A stretch of 64,000 nt of DNA from Anthoceros angustus (Eukaryota; Streptophyta; Anthocerotopsida; Anthocerotales; Anthocerotaceae). The DNA is taken from assembly GCA_010909165.1 (NCBI GenBank), contig MU008172.1, positions 310,001-374,000 of the forward strand, given 5' to 3'. This document shows, one piece after another, positions 34,496 to 45,577 of this stretch. Each line of letters opens with the position of its first letter. Positions within the stretch are counted from its first letter, which is position 1. The notes under the pieces are model-generated. The model did no database searches and was not told the DNA's origin. It saw only the letters and a list, made by a program, of their open reading frames with translations. The position numbers and the translations under genes were made by a program.

Positions 34496-36516
34496 ATGGG
34501 GAGGAACAAAATCCGGCCCGCTTGGCTGTCCAAGCTGAAGCAGGTGGGGACGTGCTGAAGGTGCAGAAGGGAAGCGAGTCGCCGCCGTCGCAAATTTCGC
34601 AGGGAGCGGGACGAGTCCCAGGCTCCGCCTTCAGCAGGAAGAGCCAGGACGCGCCGGAGCTGGCGCGCTCGCTCAGCCTGCGGCGAGCCAAGGCGCGGGC
34701 GGAATCCAGCAGATCGGACGGGGACGGGGGGCCGCCCACCAGCGGGCACCAGCTGTCCCGGAGCATCGACGCGCTCTACGCCCTGTCGCAGCGCAAGGGG
34801 GAATCGGAGCAGGAGCTGGAGCAGGAGCAGGAGGAAGAGCCGGAGCCGGAGCCGGAGCAGGAGCAGGAGGAAGAGCTGGAGCAGGAGCAGGAGCAGCGGC
34901 AGAGTGAGATATCGCAGGAGGAGCAAGTTCGGGGGCGGCGGGATCGGGAGAAGGAGAAGGAGAAGGAGAGGGAGCGGGAGGAGGAGCGGGCGCACGTTGT
35001 GCGGGACCTGGACCGGGCCACCATGGCGCTGCTCAAGAGCTCGCTCAAGCGGTCCAAGATCGCCAAGCACAAGGAGCTGGCGGAGAGGGCTTTGCGGGCC
35101 ACCGCGGAGCTCAAAGCCAAGACCAGATCTCTGGCGTCGGATGATTCCGCCTCGGTTGCGTCCGATCAGCAGCAGCAGCTGCACCGGAGGCCTTACGGCC
35201 TGACGGCGGGCGGGAGTGCGGGTGGAGGAAGGGCTGTGTTGAGGAGGAGATCGGCTTCCGACCTGCCTCGACCCAATTGGACGTCCGAGAGGCACTACAA
35301 GCACTCGCAGTCCACGTCTGCGGATTTCGAGTCGGATTCCTTGGATGCGGGACAGCCGGAGGCTTCGGTGGATGGCAGGCCCTCTTTCTGCACCAGCGAG
35401 GATGGTTGGGGGCCGGCGGGGGAGCGGGTGGATGTGCGGAGCAGTGATGACGGCTGGGAGAACGGGAGCAGGGGTAGCAGGGGGAGCAGGCGGAGCAGGG
35501 GGAGCAGGGGGAGCAGGCATTCGCGCTCCGCATTGGCTTCTGTCACCGGGAGCGAAGATGGGTGGGACAATGCCGGCACTAGCGCTGTGGCTGCTGAGGC
35601 TGTCGCTGCTGTCTCCAGATCCAAGTACTCTGCGAGGGAGCGGGAGGAGGTTTGGGATAACAGCAGCAAGGTGTCCGATGGGAGTGAATTGCGGGGCTCG
35701 TGGGGGTCTGATCTGTTTGGGAAGCTCAGGGCTCTAAGCCAATTCCGAGCCCAGGCGGCGCATGCGGATGCCGAGGCGGAGGCGGAGGAGGAGTTGGATG
35801 AAGAGGACTCGTCCTATTTGGAGGATGATGGGTGGGCGACAAGCGGGGAATCTTCCGGGGCGTCGCCGGAGAGGGAGTGGGAGACGCCCGGGAGGAGGGA
35901 GATGGGGACGCCCGGGAGGAGGGAGATGGGGACGCCCGGTAGAGGAACGCCAGGCAGGAAGGAGCTGGGTTTGCCGCCCATTTGGACGCCCGGCAGAATG
36001 GAGATGGAGCCTGTGAAGACCCCCTCCAGAAGGGAGATGGGGAGTCCCAGCAGGAGGGAGCTTGAATCTCCGACTAGACGGGCCGTGGGAAGTCCAGGGA
36101 GGCGAGAGGAGGCGTACCAGTACCAGTATGATGATTACGAGGCTGATCACAAGGTAGGGTGGAGGGAGGACTCTGAATCCGACAGGAAGGCGGCCAGGAG
36201 CCGAGCCTTTGAGGTGAAGCAGAAGCAGGGCAGAGCAAACCTGTCGTGCTTGTTGCCTACTGATATATCCGGGGTCGTGAGGGAGAGCGTGGCTATGGTG
36301 AAGTACTCGCAGGATCCGTATGCGGACTTCCGGCATTCCATGTTGGAGATGATTCTGGAGAAGGATATACATCAGTCTGACGATTTGGAGGAGCTCTTGC
36401 ACTGTTATCTCACGCTCAACTCGCCTCGCCAATATGCCCTCATCAAGAGGGCTTTCTGTGACACTTGGAATGAGCTGCTGGCGAGGAGGTCAAGAACTTT
36501 CTGGGGTGCCGTTTAG
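34496..36516 (+). CDS. OVATE family protein (OFP) with frame break near the start
   Basis: Probable growth-control transcriptional repressor or cytoskeletal adaptor of the OVATE family. The OVATE domain is at the C-terminus: YADFRHSMLEMILEKDIHQS, then DDLEELLHCYLTLNSPRQYA and IKRAFCDTWNELLA (about 36315-36480). The likely start, ATG 34496, gives MGRNKIRPAWLSKLKQ, an OFP-like N-terminal W-x-KL motif. That frame stops at 34556-34558, while the main 660-residue frame is open from about 34465 without an ATG. One missing G in the run at 34545-34548 would explain this (a real mutation or an assembly error). Between the ends: an Arg/Ser-rich block, a Glu/Gln coiled-coil (about 34797-35010), four DGW motifs, an SRGSR run, and a TPGR/SPSR array (35884-36105). 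Intronless, as usual for OFPs, but about twice the usual length. Confidence 0.85.
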
Positions 36517-38416
36517 CAGCATATCCCCGGGCCCGTCATGCCTCTTGGCACGACTGCCATCGGCCAACGCGCGGCAGTTGGCAAGGATGACGGTTTGAGC
36601 AAGGCAGGTCACCTTTCCTTCGTGGTTGCGGTGTGGGTGTCCTGGCTTAAGTGCCGCCATTAATTGCCCTCATTTCTAACCTCCGCTTGTTTCTGCCTCT
36701 GCTGCAGGAAGGGGTTTTGAAGCTGCTGGCGTCACTCTCTGGTGGCTGCCAGCCTTTATGGGGAGGGGTGCCGGTGGATGGTTGTCAGTAGAATGTTTTT
36801 GGCCTGGGAAAATGGGCACGCCTGTTTGGTGATGGAAGCTGTCAAATGATGAGTCCTCTCAAGGCTCGTCTCGCCTCTCTGACCGGAGGGTCTGTATTGG
36901 AAACGGTGAAACACCGCAAGTTCCATGTGTCCATGAGAGTGCCATTGTAACACAGACAGCTTGTCATTTAATCCGGTCTCCACGACTATGACGCACCGCC
37001 ACATTGTGCTGCTAAACTCGCTGCCTCCCAAAAATCCGCAAGGGTGGAGTACGTCATCATCTGAATTCGGGCCTTGTCAGGAGCACAGAACTGTGAAACG
37101 TACCTGGGCCCAGCACCCTCAGTTACCGGCGTCTACGTAGTTTCCAGGGAGCTTCACTGCGATACTGTGCTTCCGGTCTGTCGATGGATGGCTCGCAGTG
37201 CTGCCACTTCTACACCAAAGCATGCACACGACTGTTCCTCTGTCCTTCATTATACTACCACCTGAACGAGACCTCAGCATCCAAACTCTCCAACCCTAAC
37301 CGACAAGCTCTTGTCGAAGGACTAAGGAGAAATAATGCCCTTCAGACTCCCACCCTATCCAGGTCGCTCTCCTGACAACCCAAAAAAACCGACAAGTTTC
37401 AGCACGTTATTCTAAAGCTGGCACGATGGCTGCTCGCACTAACATCGTCGTTGAGGCAGCGACGATGGATGGTTTACAGGGAGTGAGTAATTTCTGGTAC
37501 CGTTTCTCGATTTGCAACGTTGGAACGACTAACAGTATTTTGTCACTTGTGATGTTAGTGCTATTGCTGATCATTCGCTTCCGTGAGCTTCTCTGAGATA
37601 TTGCACGTTCGACGAATGCCAAGGATGGCATGGACGTTCGTTTCAGTGGGTTCTTGTCAGGTTGCGAGTACTTCACTTTGTCTAGAGATGGTGGTATGAT
37701 ATTGAGGAAGATTTTGGATTGTAGTCCAAAGCCGAAGGTGGACACCAAGTCTTATCCCCATATGATGCTTCAACTGGTTGGGGAAGAGCAACCTGGTGAT
37801 GAAGGCGGTTCTGCCAGCCCTGGGGAGCATACCAGTACTGTGGTCTGTGCGACATTGCCAGAGGAAGTGGTCGAAAATATTACAATAGATATATCAACTA
37901 GATACTTAGTGCTCTAACCCCAAGGGTCACACCCCGTGATGTAAGGGTAGCATGGCTGGGATCGTACGGGACATGGAGGGATACTCCAGTTGGGACGAGG
38001 AGTTGGAAAGCGATCAAGAGACACACCCCTTCCAGAACGATGTGCAGAACGTGGAGTTCCGTATCTCCAACGAGGAGATCCTCTCTCGAACGATTGGCTC
38101 TCTTTCACAAAGCCCGCGCTCGAATGATTGCCCACAAGTGAATCATCTGGCATTGCCAACAGCAACAGCCTCCAACATGTTGCTAGAGGCAATCGCTGGT
38201 TGCCTTTCACTTACGTCCAAAAAATTCACGGTCTCCCCACTGGCCAACGCCAGCTGCCCAGTTTTGGAGTCTGAATCCCTTTACAGAAGCCTGAGAGTTG
38301 TCACTAATAGGATGTCCCTGGATCCTTTTCAGGGCATTTGCGATAACTTTTCTCGCCTGCCGACATGGTATCATACGCTACGCCTGCTCATGCCCAATCC
38401 ATATATCCTTCGTTCT
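36517..38416. other. Spacer between the OVATE gene and PPR-2
   Basis: 3' flank of the OVATE gene followed by sequence with two plus-strand open frames, 37630-37917 and 37952-38425. The second overlaps the 3' end of PPR-2 by a few bases. Neither has a domain I recognise and I cannot show either is translated. PPR-2 must have its poly(A) site in the right part. Confidence 0.5.
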
Positions 38417-41400
38417 TCATTCTAGAAATACCTGCTCCAGCCTTGCCTGACTCGTAGGATGCTTATCACCCCCAACCAGAAAGCTATGCACCAGCCCGTC
38501 CATGTCTGTCCACCAGCTCTGACCAGGCTGCTTCCATGCCCTCAATCTTATTCTCCTTGCCTGGATAATCCTTGCCTGCTCCCACATTTGGGCGCCGGTG
38601 TATATGTTCAGCATCAAGACATACGCTGCAGCATCTTTCTCGTCTAGCTTCAGTGCCTGTTCGAAAGCATAGCATCCCACCTCCACATTGCTCCACCTTC
38701 GACAGGCACTCAGCAAAGTGTGCCAGATAGCAGCGTTCGGAGATACAAGCATCGCCTTTACCAAGGCCAGTGCCTCATGAAGTCGCCCTGTACGGCCCAA
38801 AAGATCCACCATGCATGTGTAGTGATCCACCATGGGAGTGATGCCGCACTCTCTGCTCATAGCTTCAAAGTAACTTTTCCCTTTGCTCACTAAACCTGCA
38901 TGACTGCAGACTGTTAGTACACTAAGAAATGTGATGCCCACTGGCTTTATGCCATCCTCTATCATTCTGTGGATCAAGTCAAAGACAACTTCACTGTCTC
39001 CTCGACAGGCATAGCCTGCAATCAGAGCACTCCAGGTGACAACATCTCTAGTAGGCAGCGTATCAAAAACCTGCTGTGCATCAGCCATGCTTCCAGACTT
39101 TCCATACATGTCTATCAAACTGCCAGCTACAGACAAATTAGCTTGAAGTCCTTGTTCCTTAACCTGTACATGTAGCTGTCTTCCCAGATGTAAAGCTGAT
39201 ACATTTGCACACGCCTGCAGGAGGCACACAAATGTGGCGGGGTTGGGTACAGCTATGCCTTCTTCTTGCATAGCACTGTACAGGCGAAGGGCTTCTTGGC
39301 TCAAGCCCTGCTTGGAATACCCTGCAATTAAAGCATTCCACGATACCACATCCTTCTGACAAAGGCCGTCAAACTCTCTCTGCGCATCGTCCAAGCTGCC
39401 ACATTTTGCATACATGTTTATCAAACTGTTTGCTACGAACACATCACTTTGGTGTCCTTGTTCTCTAATCTTGGCATGAAGCTGCTTCCCCATTTCAAGA
39501 GCTGGGGTCCCCACTGTTGCACATGCCTGCAGCAGGGACACAAATGTGACAGAACTCGGTACGGCGATGCCTTCTTCTTGCATAGAAGTGTAGAGTCGAA
39601 GGGCTTCCTTTCCCATACCCTGCTGGGAATACCCTGCTATCATGGCATTCCACGTCACAACATGCTTTTGACCAAGTGCGTCAAAGACTCTCTGGGCATC
39701 TTCCAAGCTGCCACACTTTGCATACATGTTCACTAAACAGCTGGCTACAGACACATCATCTTGATGTCCTCGTTCCCTGATTTGAGCATGAAGCTGCTTC
39801 CCCTTCTCCAAGGCTGAGGAACCCAATCTTGCGCAAGACTGCAGGAGGCACACAAATGTCACACAGTCCGGCAAAATAGTGCCTGCTTCTTGCATAGCAC
39901 TGTAGAGACGAAAGGCTTCCTGGCTCAAGCCCTGATGGGAATATCCTGCTATCATGGCATTCCAAGCCACCAGATCTTTGTCATTAAGTCCATCAAATAG
40001 TCGCTGAGCATCTACCAAGCTGCCACACTTTGCATACATGTTCACCAAACTGCTGGCAACAAATGCATCAGCTTCATATCCTTGTTCTCTAATCTGTGCA
40101 TGAAGCTGCTTCCCTACCTCCAAAGAAGAGCTGCCGACACTTGCACATGCCTGCAGGAGGCACACAAATGTCACAGAATTGGGTATAGCAATGCCTTCTT
40201 CTTGCATAGCACGGTAGAGACGAAGGGCTTCCTGGCCCATCCCCTGCTGGGAATACCCTGCAATCATGGCAGTCCATGTCACCACATCCTTTTGACCAAG
40301 TCCATCGAACACACTCTGAGCATTTTCCAGGCTACCACACTTTGCGTACATGTTCACTAAACTGCTGGCTACAAACACGTCCGCCTGATGTCGTCCTTGT
40401 CTGATCTGTGCATGGAGCTGTTTCCCAATATCCAAAGATGGGGTGCCCACACTTGCACATGCCTGCAAGAGGCAAACAAAAGTGACAGAGTTCGGAACAG
40501 CGATTCCTTGGGCTTGCATAGAACTGTACAGATGAAGGGCTTCGTGGCCCATGCCCTTCTGGGAATACCCAGCAATCATGGCAGTCCAAGTCACCACGTC
40601 TTTTTCCTCGAGTCCGTCAAACACAATCTGCGCATCTTCCAAGCTGCCACACTTTGCATACATGTTCACTAAACTGCTGGCTATAAACGGATCAACTTGA
40701 TGTCCTCGTTCTCTAAATTGTGCATGAAGCTGCTTCCCCTTCTCCAAAGCAGGGGTGCCGAGACTTGCACATGCCTGCAGGAGAGACACAAATGTCACAG
40801 AGTTTGGTACAGTCATGCCGTCTTCTTGCATGACTCTGTAGAGACGAAGGGCTTCCTGGGCCATGCCCCGATGGGAATATCCTGCTATCATGGCATTCCA
40901 TGTCACCACATTTTTTTCACGAAGTCCATCAAACACGTCCTGAGCATCTCCCAAGCTGCCACACTTCACGTACATAGTCACCAAGCAATTCCAGACAAAC
41001 AAGTTAGGCTCGATATCACTGGCCAAGACGTCAGCGTGCACCTGCCGTCCAGTTTCCAGGTCTGATCCCCTTGCGCAAGACTGAAGGGCTGCGACGAATA
41101 CAAAGCTATCTGCCTTCACATTTGACCTGCGCATCTGGTGATACAGTTGCAGGGCTTGCTTACCCTGTCCGGTTTTGCCATGCGCAGCAATTATGGCAGC
41201 CCACATGCCGGCATCTGGCTGGGCAACCACACCGAACACATTCATCGCGTCTTGCAACCTGCCATGGGAAGCGTACATCCGCAGGATGTGGTTGCACAGG
41301 AACGTATCCGACTGGTACCCATTCTTCACCATGAGAGCATGGACACGGCGACCCAGAACAAGATCCTTCGCTACCACACATTCCTTCAGGACCGTATAGA

Positions 41401-42001
41401 AAAGAGATTTGGAGCAACAACAGTCCGTCAGCACCAGAATTCCCAAAGCCTCCACAGCCTCAGCGAGAAAGCCCTGATGGCAAAGCTTGCTCACTGTGTC
41501 AGCCGTTAAATCACATTCGTATCCTGCATCCCCACAAGGTTCACTATCACCCATCAAGCTCCATTTGGAGGCTGTGAGGTCCCGAGAAGGCTCGGGCCAC
41601 AAGAGCTCCTCGCCACCAATCTTGCTGGAAAATCCGTTTCCAGCTAGAAATGCTCCTGGTCTGAATGGCTTACTTGCGACCTCGTTGTTTGCCAGTGCCA
41701 GCACTTGATTCCTTGTTAGGCGAGCGGGAGCTCTTCCTCGAATGCCCGTGAACCCACCTTGTTGAGAGCAGGGAAAATGAGTCCACAACGGGTGCCCGTT
41801 GCCCGACTCAATTGCAACGCTCCAAACAGCCATGGCTCGAGCCTCGAGGAGCCTCTGGATCCCCCGCGGACCAACTCCGAGACAGTAAAATGCAAGACAG
41901 GTACTGTGTACACGTGATTGGACACCATTGAAATCGTGCTCTGAAGTTCGTCGATGTTGGACTGCCTCCGCGGTAACAGCTGCTTCATCGGGACGATCCA
42001 C
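38417..42001 (-). CDS. PLS-class pentatricopeptide repeat protein with E motifs (PPR-2)
   Basis: Intronless frame of up to 1194 residues, paralogous to PPR-1 and in the opposite orientation. Same layout: leader, TADTVSKLCHQGFLAEAVEA opening, then PLS triplets with LVNMYAKCGSLEDAQ, KDVVTWTAMIAGYSQ and VTFVCLLQACASVG, the last phrase or a close variant occurring six times (one triplet more than PPR-1). E1/E2 motifs follow (IWHTLLSACRRWSNVEVG, YVLMLNIYTGAQMWEQ, KQPGQSWWTDMDGLVHSFLV), then an end at EQVFLE; there is no DYW domain. Organellar RNA binding is expected from the family; the target is unknown. Met57 (41833), MAVWSV, is conserved with PPR-1 down to 20 identical bases around the ATG, so it is a better start candidate than Met1. 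Confidence 0.92.
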   Translation of the reverse strand: MDRPDEAAVTAEAVQHRRTSEHDFNGVQSRVHSTCLAFYCLGVGPRGIQRLLEARAMAVWSVAIESGNGHPLWTHFPCSQQGGFTGIRGRAPARLTRNQVLALANNEVASKPFRPGAFLAGNGFSSKIGGEELLWPEPSRDLTASKWSLMGDSEPCGDAGYECDLTADTVSKLCHQGFLAEAVEALGILVLTDCCCSKSLFYTVLKECVVAKDLVLGRRVHALMVKNGYQSDTFLCNHILRMYASHGRLQDAMNVFGVVAQPDAGMWAAIIAAHGKTGQGKQALQLYHQMRRSNVKADSFVFVAALQSCARGSDLETGRQVHADVLASDIEPNLFVWNCLVTMYVKCGSLGDAQDVFDGLREKNVVTWNAMIAGYSHRGMAQEALRLYRVMQEDGMTVPNSVTFVSLLQACASLGTPALEKGKQLHAQFRERGHQVDPFIASSLVNMYAKCGSLEDAQIVFDGLEEKDVVTWTAMIAGYSQKGMGHEALHLYSSMQAQGIAVPNSVTFVCLLQACASVGTPSLDIGKQLHAQIRQGRHQADVFVASSLVNMYAKCGSLENAQSVFDGLGQKDVVTWTAMIAGYSQQGMGQEALRLYRAMQEEGIAIPNSVTFVCLLQACASVGSSSLEVGKQLHAQIREQGYEADAFVASSLVNMYAKCGSLVDAQRLFDGLNDKDLVAWNAMIAGYSHQGLSQEAFRLYSAMQEAGTILPDCVTFVCLLQSCARLGSSALEKGKQLHAQIRERGHQDDVSVASCLVNMYAKCGSLEDAQRVFDALGQKHVVTWNAMIAGYSQQGMGKEALRLYTSMQEEGIAVPSSVTFVSLLQACATVGTPALEMGKQLHAKIREQGHQSDVFVANSLINMYAKCGSLDDAQREFDGLCQKDVVSWNALIAGYSKQGLSQEALRLYSAMQEEGIAVPNPATFVCLLQACANVSALHLGRQLHVQVKEQGLQANLSVAGSLIDMYGKSGSMADAQQVFDTLPTRDVVTWSALIAGYACRGDSEVVFDLIHRMIEDGIKPVGITFLSVLTVCSHAGLVSKGKSYFEAMSRECGITPMVDHYTCMVDLLGRTGRLHEALALVKAMLVSPNAAIWHTLLSACRRWSNVEVGCYAFEQALKLDEKDAAAYVLMLNIYTGAQMWEQARIIQARRIRLRAWKQPGQSWWTDMDGLVHSFLVGGDKHPTSQARLEQVFLE

Positions 42002-43736
42002 ACCTTATTCAGGATCGCCTTGTGACCTCAACAGCTCAATGGCATCAACCGCCATGACTTCCCGAGTTGTGGCAAATTGTCCTGTTCTTCCCTTTCAGTA
42101 TCGTATCGAGTTCGGCAAATCATCTTCTTCTTCCCTTCGTATCTTATCTGTATGTCCCGCTTGTGGTTCATCAGCTGAATCCCATGATTCCGAGTCCTAG
42201 CAAGATCGGCTCCTTCGTCTCGTTCTTATTTGTTGGACCTTGCTGGACTCCAGTCCGGAGTCCCTGGTCGGAACCAATCCAATGTGGCAGACAGTGGGCT
42301 TCCGTCGCAGTTCTTCATGGTGGGAGAGTTCATATTGGACTCTCCTTGTCCGCATCAATAAAGACTGGCATTCCTCCGGCTTTTGCTCATACAGTTTACC
42401 ATAAACAGACAGGGCGTTTCGGGTTAAGTGTTTACAATGATTGGCGGGGGCGAGCGACCATGCTGGCACCGAGACGATCGACCAGCGACACAAAGTTCCC
42501 CCCTCTCTCACAAGCGCGCACTTAGTGCAACGTACAATTAAAACAATAATAATTAAATATAATATTTTTAAAATAGTTAATATTATTAAGTAAAAGCTAT
42601 GTAACCTAATAAGGAAAGGACATGGCAAGTTATGGAGCAATGGTTAAGGCCATATAAGTCAATGTGACAAAGGCCATGCTGGCCAAGAGGTGGCTAAAGG
42701 CATTAAGGACACTGAAAAGTTAATCAACCCAATGTCAACCTATCTAAGGATTATAATGATTCTGTGGCCTGGAAGTCATTGAGAGGCATGTTAGATCTAT
42801 GTAGCTCTAGGGCAAAGTACAGGCAGCCCTTTATAGAGATGCAACCATGGCTTGACAATAGTGTCAAGTTCACTCAAAATCTCCCATAGCCTTGTAAAAT
42901 AGATTTGTTCTACATAACTTTGCAAGCATTGTTGATGATGCAAACATGCTGCTATCAAGAGTTCCTCACTCTTAATCTTCAACCACATGAGCACAAGGAG
43001 GACTGGAGCATGAGAATGCTGCTACATGGCCTGTAACTAATTGTAACGCTAACACAAGTGTCAATTTGACAAGACCAATAATCAACCAAGCACTCCTTCC
43101 GATGACCTCATGGGCAAGGGAAGAGGAGCATCTACAATCTTTGACAAGACCAATAATCAACCAAGCACTCCTTCCGATGACCTCATGGGCAAGGGAAGAG
43201 GAGCATCTACAATCTTTGACAAGACCAATAATCAACCAAGCACTCCTTCCGATGACCTCATGGGCAAGGGAAGAGGAGCATCTACAATCAAATGTGAGGA
43301 TAGTTCCGACTCATAAGTACTGAAGGAGGAGATACATAGGTACTCTCCCCTTGAGGAAACGTATGCGCCCCTAGGATCTTATTTTCCAGATTACCCCGTT
43401 TACTAAAAACACAAATTTATCTTCCTAGATTATCCCATTTCCTAAAGAGCGCTTGCTGTTCCGAGAGGAGAGGGCTAACCATGAGCTGGCCGCTTCGTCC
43501 AGCGTTTGTAAGCCACCTTACCTCACAGGCTCATTGTTGGGAAGTCATTTTGTCTACATTCGTAAAAGCTAGAAATGGCAGAACTTTTTTCGCGATTAGA
43601 AATGGCAGAATGGCATAATTCGATTGTGCGCAAGGTCAAGACTTATACATAATGCAGTTGGTTTGCATTCTTGGCATGGGGTTATCTCCTTTTTAAAAAA
43701 AGTTATTATATTGCGCAATAACAAGTGGGCATGTTC
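42002..43736. other. Spacer upstream of PPR-2
   Basis: Presumed promoter of PPR-2 near 42002-42200, then sequence with no gene. AT-rich at 42535-42610. Holds the 75-bp tandem array at 43066-43290. Confidence 0.5.
43066..43290 (+). repeat. 75-bp tandem repeat, 3 near-perfect copies
   Basis: Units begin with ttgacaagaccaataatcaa at 43066, 43141 and 43216 and end with gaggagcatctacaatc(t). The copies look identical by eye. Because 75 is divisible by three, frames stay open on both strands without implying a gene. Confidence 0.97.
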
Positions 43737-43810
43737 GTCTGGATGGTGTAGTTGGTCATCACGCTAGTCTCACACACTAGAGGTCCCCAGTTCGAACCTG
43801 GGTTCAGACA
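43737..43810 (+). tRNA. tRNA-Val (anticodon CAC)
   Basis: Full cloverleaf without intron. Acceptor GTCTGGA pairs with TTCAGAC (one G-T pair) and the discriminator is A43810. The D arm has GTAGTTGGTCATC, the anticodon stem-loop is CTAGT-CTCACAC-ACTAG with CAC at positions 34-36, and the T arm is CCCAG-TTCGAAC-CTGGG. This matches the nuclear plant tRNA-Val(CAC) pattern. A- and B-box elements are internal. The downstream sequence has no clean T run in the first few bases. Confidence 0.95.
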
Positions 43811-44556
43811 TACATGTCTACTATGCTCTCTAAAACGCTCCTTTTACCCTCCTCTGGACAACTGAACCTTTTTAACTTCCCCTAAGCCTTTTAACCTCCT
43901 CGGTCAACTAAACCTTTTAACATCCTCCACAGGAAAACATACTAATGGTACGTTGGGAAGGCCACGCCGGGGCGCCCAGACCTCCCCCCTTCATCTCTTC
44001 ACCGAGGCAAAGCTCAGCTGGAAGGTCCCCATTCCCTTTTTTATTTACACAGTGACCATGATCCTTTCGTGGGCAGCCTGGGCATGAAAATTATACTCGT
44101 GCATGCTTTCGCAACCAGACGGTTGCAACAACCCAAAGGGCCTTGTAGACGACACCTAAGAAGTATGTACCTGCGTAATCTAATTCTCCCTTGGGGAAAC
44201 GCTCTCCCCATGTGGACCCTCAAAGGGTCAAACCCAGCTTCCGTAAGTACGAGCAGATCTGTCTCCGAGGTTGCACCATCAGAGTGAAAGGAAACCGTTG
44301 GCACTAGACAGGAGCTGCGGACATTTCCACTTCCATGGCCCTTAGTCACGGGCACAAAAACCTGGGGAATGCCACGACAGCACGTGGACAGGCCGCAAAT
44401 GCTGCGCCCGACCGCCGGAAATTTCCAAAACGATCGCCTATCCTCGGGAGCTTGGTAGCTTGGTAGACGAAATCCTTCCACTGACTGAATGCACTAACCA
44501 CATTGTACCTAACCTGGTTTTCTAAGCAGCGATGCCAATATCATCGGCGGTACATA
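43811..44556. other. Spacer between tRNA-Val and the uL15c gene
   Basis: Contains the 3' flank of the ribosomal protein gene. A minus-strand frame at 44041-44481 has no recognisable domain and is not called. Short direct repeats of ccttttaac type lie at 43865-43925. Confidence 0.5.
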
Positions 44557-45577
44557 CTACGAATTACCAGCGGCAGCAGCTTCAGCTCGCTTCCTGACAA
44601 AGAAGGCATCTGTCCGGGCCAATCTCTTGACGGCTGTCGCTGGTAGGAATTTCTTCTTCCCAGGTAGCACTTCCAGGGTGCATCCCAGCGCTTCCAGCTT
44701 CGACTTAGCCGAGTCCGAGAACTTTGCTGCCTTTATGGACAGCTTCACATCCAAATCCCCGTCGCCCAAAACCTAAAACCCAGAGCAACAAGCTGAGTCC
44801 ACGGCAATCTCCTACCACAATTCATTCACACAACACGCGGGATCCAAAGCTCATACCTTCAACGGCAGCTTCCGTTCCCTGCCGCTAGGGTTGATGAGGC
44901 CCTTCTCCTTCAGTATCTCAAGAGACACCTCCTCCCCTTCCTGGAAATCTAGGCTGGCAATGTCAGACAGATTCACCGCCACATACTTCGGTAGCCCAGC
45001 ACCCATGCCTGCAGGCACCACAAGCGTCAAATGTCAGCCCCAGAGGAAGAACCTCACCTCACAACCCATTCCACGAAACCGCAATCACATTGTCAGCACA
45101 ATCCTCACCTCCAGCTATCCCCCTGAGCTTGGGCAGCCTCCGGTAAAGAGGCATCTGCCCTCCTTCAAACCCTGGCCGCACTCCCGACCCCGACCTGGAT
45201 TTCTGCCCCCGCATACCAAACCCGCAACTCGCACCCTGGCCAGCTGCAATACCACGCCCCTTCCTCTTGTTCCTCTTCCGGGACCCCGGCTGCGGAGACA
45301 GGTTGGAGAGGCGGAACCTCTCCACAGTGCCATCCTCCACGGTGGCCTCCGCCGCCGCCCGCACCGCCAGCGGCAAGGCCCCCGCGCCGGCCACTCTCCT
45401 GCAGCTCACGCCCGCGCGGAAGCCCTGGATGCTGGACACCGCCGAGGAGGAGCTTAGAGCAGCCCCATCGGCCTTCACCAGCCCCAGCCGCGGCCTCTGC
45501 AAGGCCGGCGAGGCAGCGCTGCCCGACACCGAGGGCACGCACAGCGCTGCTCTGCTCACCGACGCGAAACACGCCAT
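44557..45577 (-). CDS. RPL15: Plastid 50S ribosomal protein uL15c (3 exons)
   Basis: Nuclear gene for the chloroplast large-subunit ribosomal protein L15. Exons: 45577-45109 (open upstream to 45655), 45008-44857 and 44772-44557, with GT-AG introns of 100 and 84 bases; the frame is kept throughout. The conserved L15 core reads [40 protein letters not shown] and [18 protein letters not shown], followed by [18 protein letters not shown], then [20 protein letters not shown] and a Lys/Arg-rich end. The N-terminus [19 protein letters not shown] is Ser/Ala-rich with few acids, a typical plastid transit peptide, so I take Met27 of the longer frame (45577) as the start. The stop codon of the giant OVATE gene is only about 210 bases upstream on the same strand, so the promoter must be short or overlap that gene's 3' end. 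Confidence 0.94.

Noticed and set aside
33393-34766. Minus-strand frame of 457 codons
   Set aside because: Overlaps the OVATE 5' region; low-complexity product, no homology recognised.
33739-35520. Minus-strand frame of 593 codons rich in Pro/Leu
   Set aside because: Antisense to the OVATE gene and its GC-rich leader; composition follows from GC bias and the Glu/Gln codon repeats on the other strand; no domain.
43066-43323. Open frames through the 75-bp array
   Set aside because: A period divisible by three keeps frames open on both strands; no start context or homology.
44041-44481. Minus-strand frame of 146 codons near tRNA-Val
   Set aside because: No domain, no splice-linked neighbours, composition like surrounding spacer.
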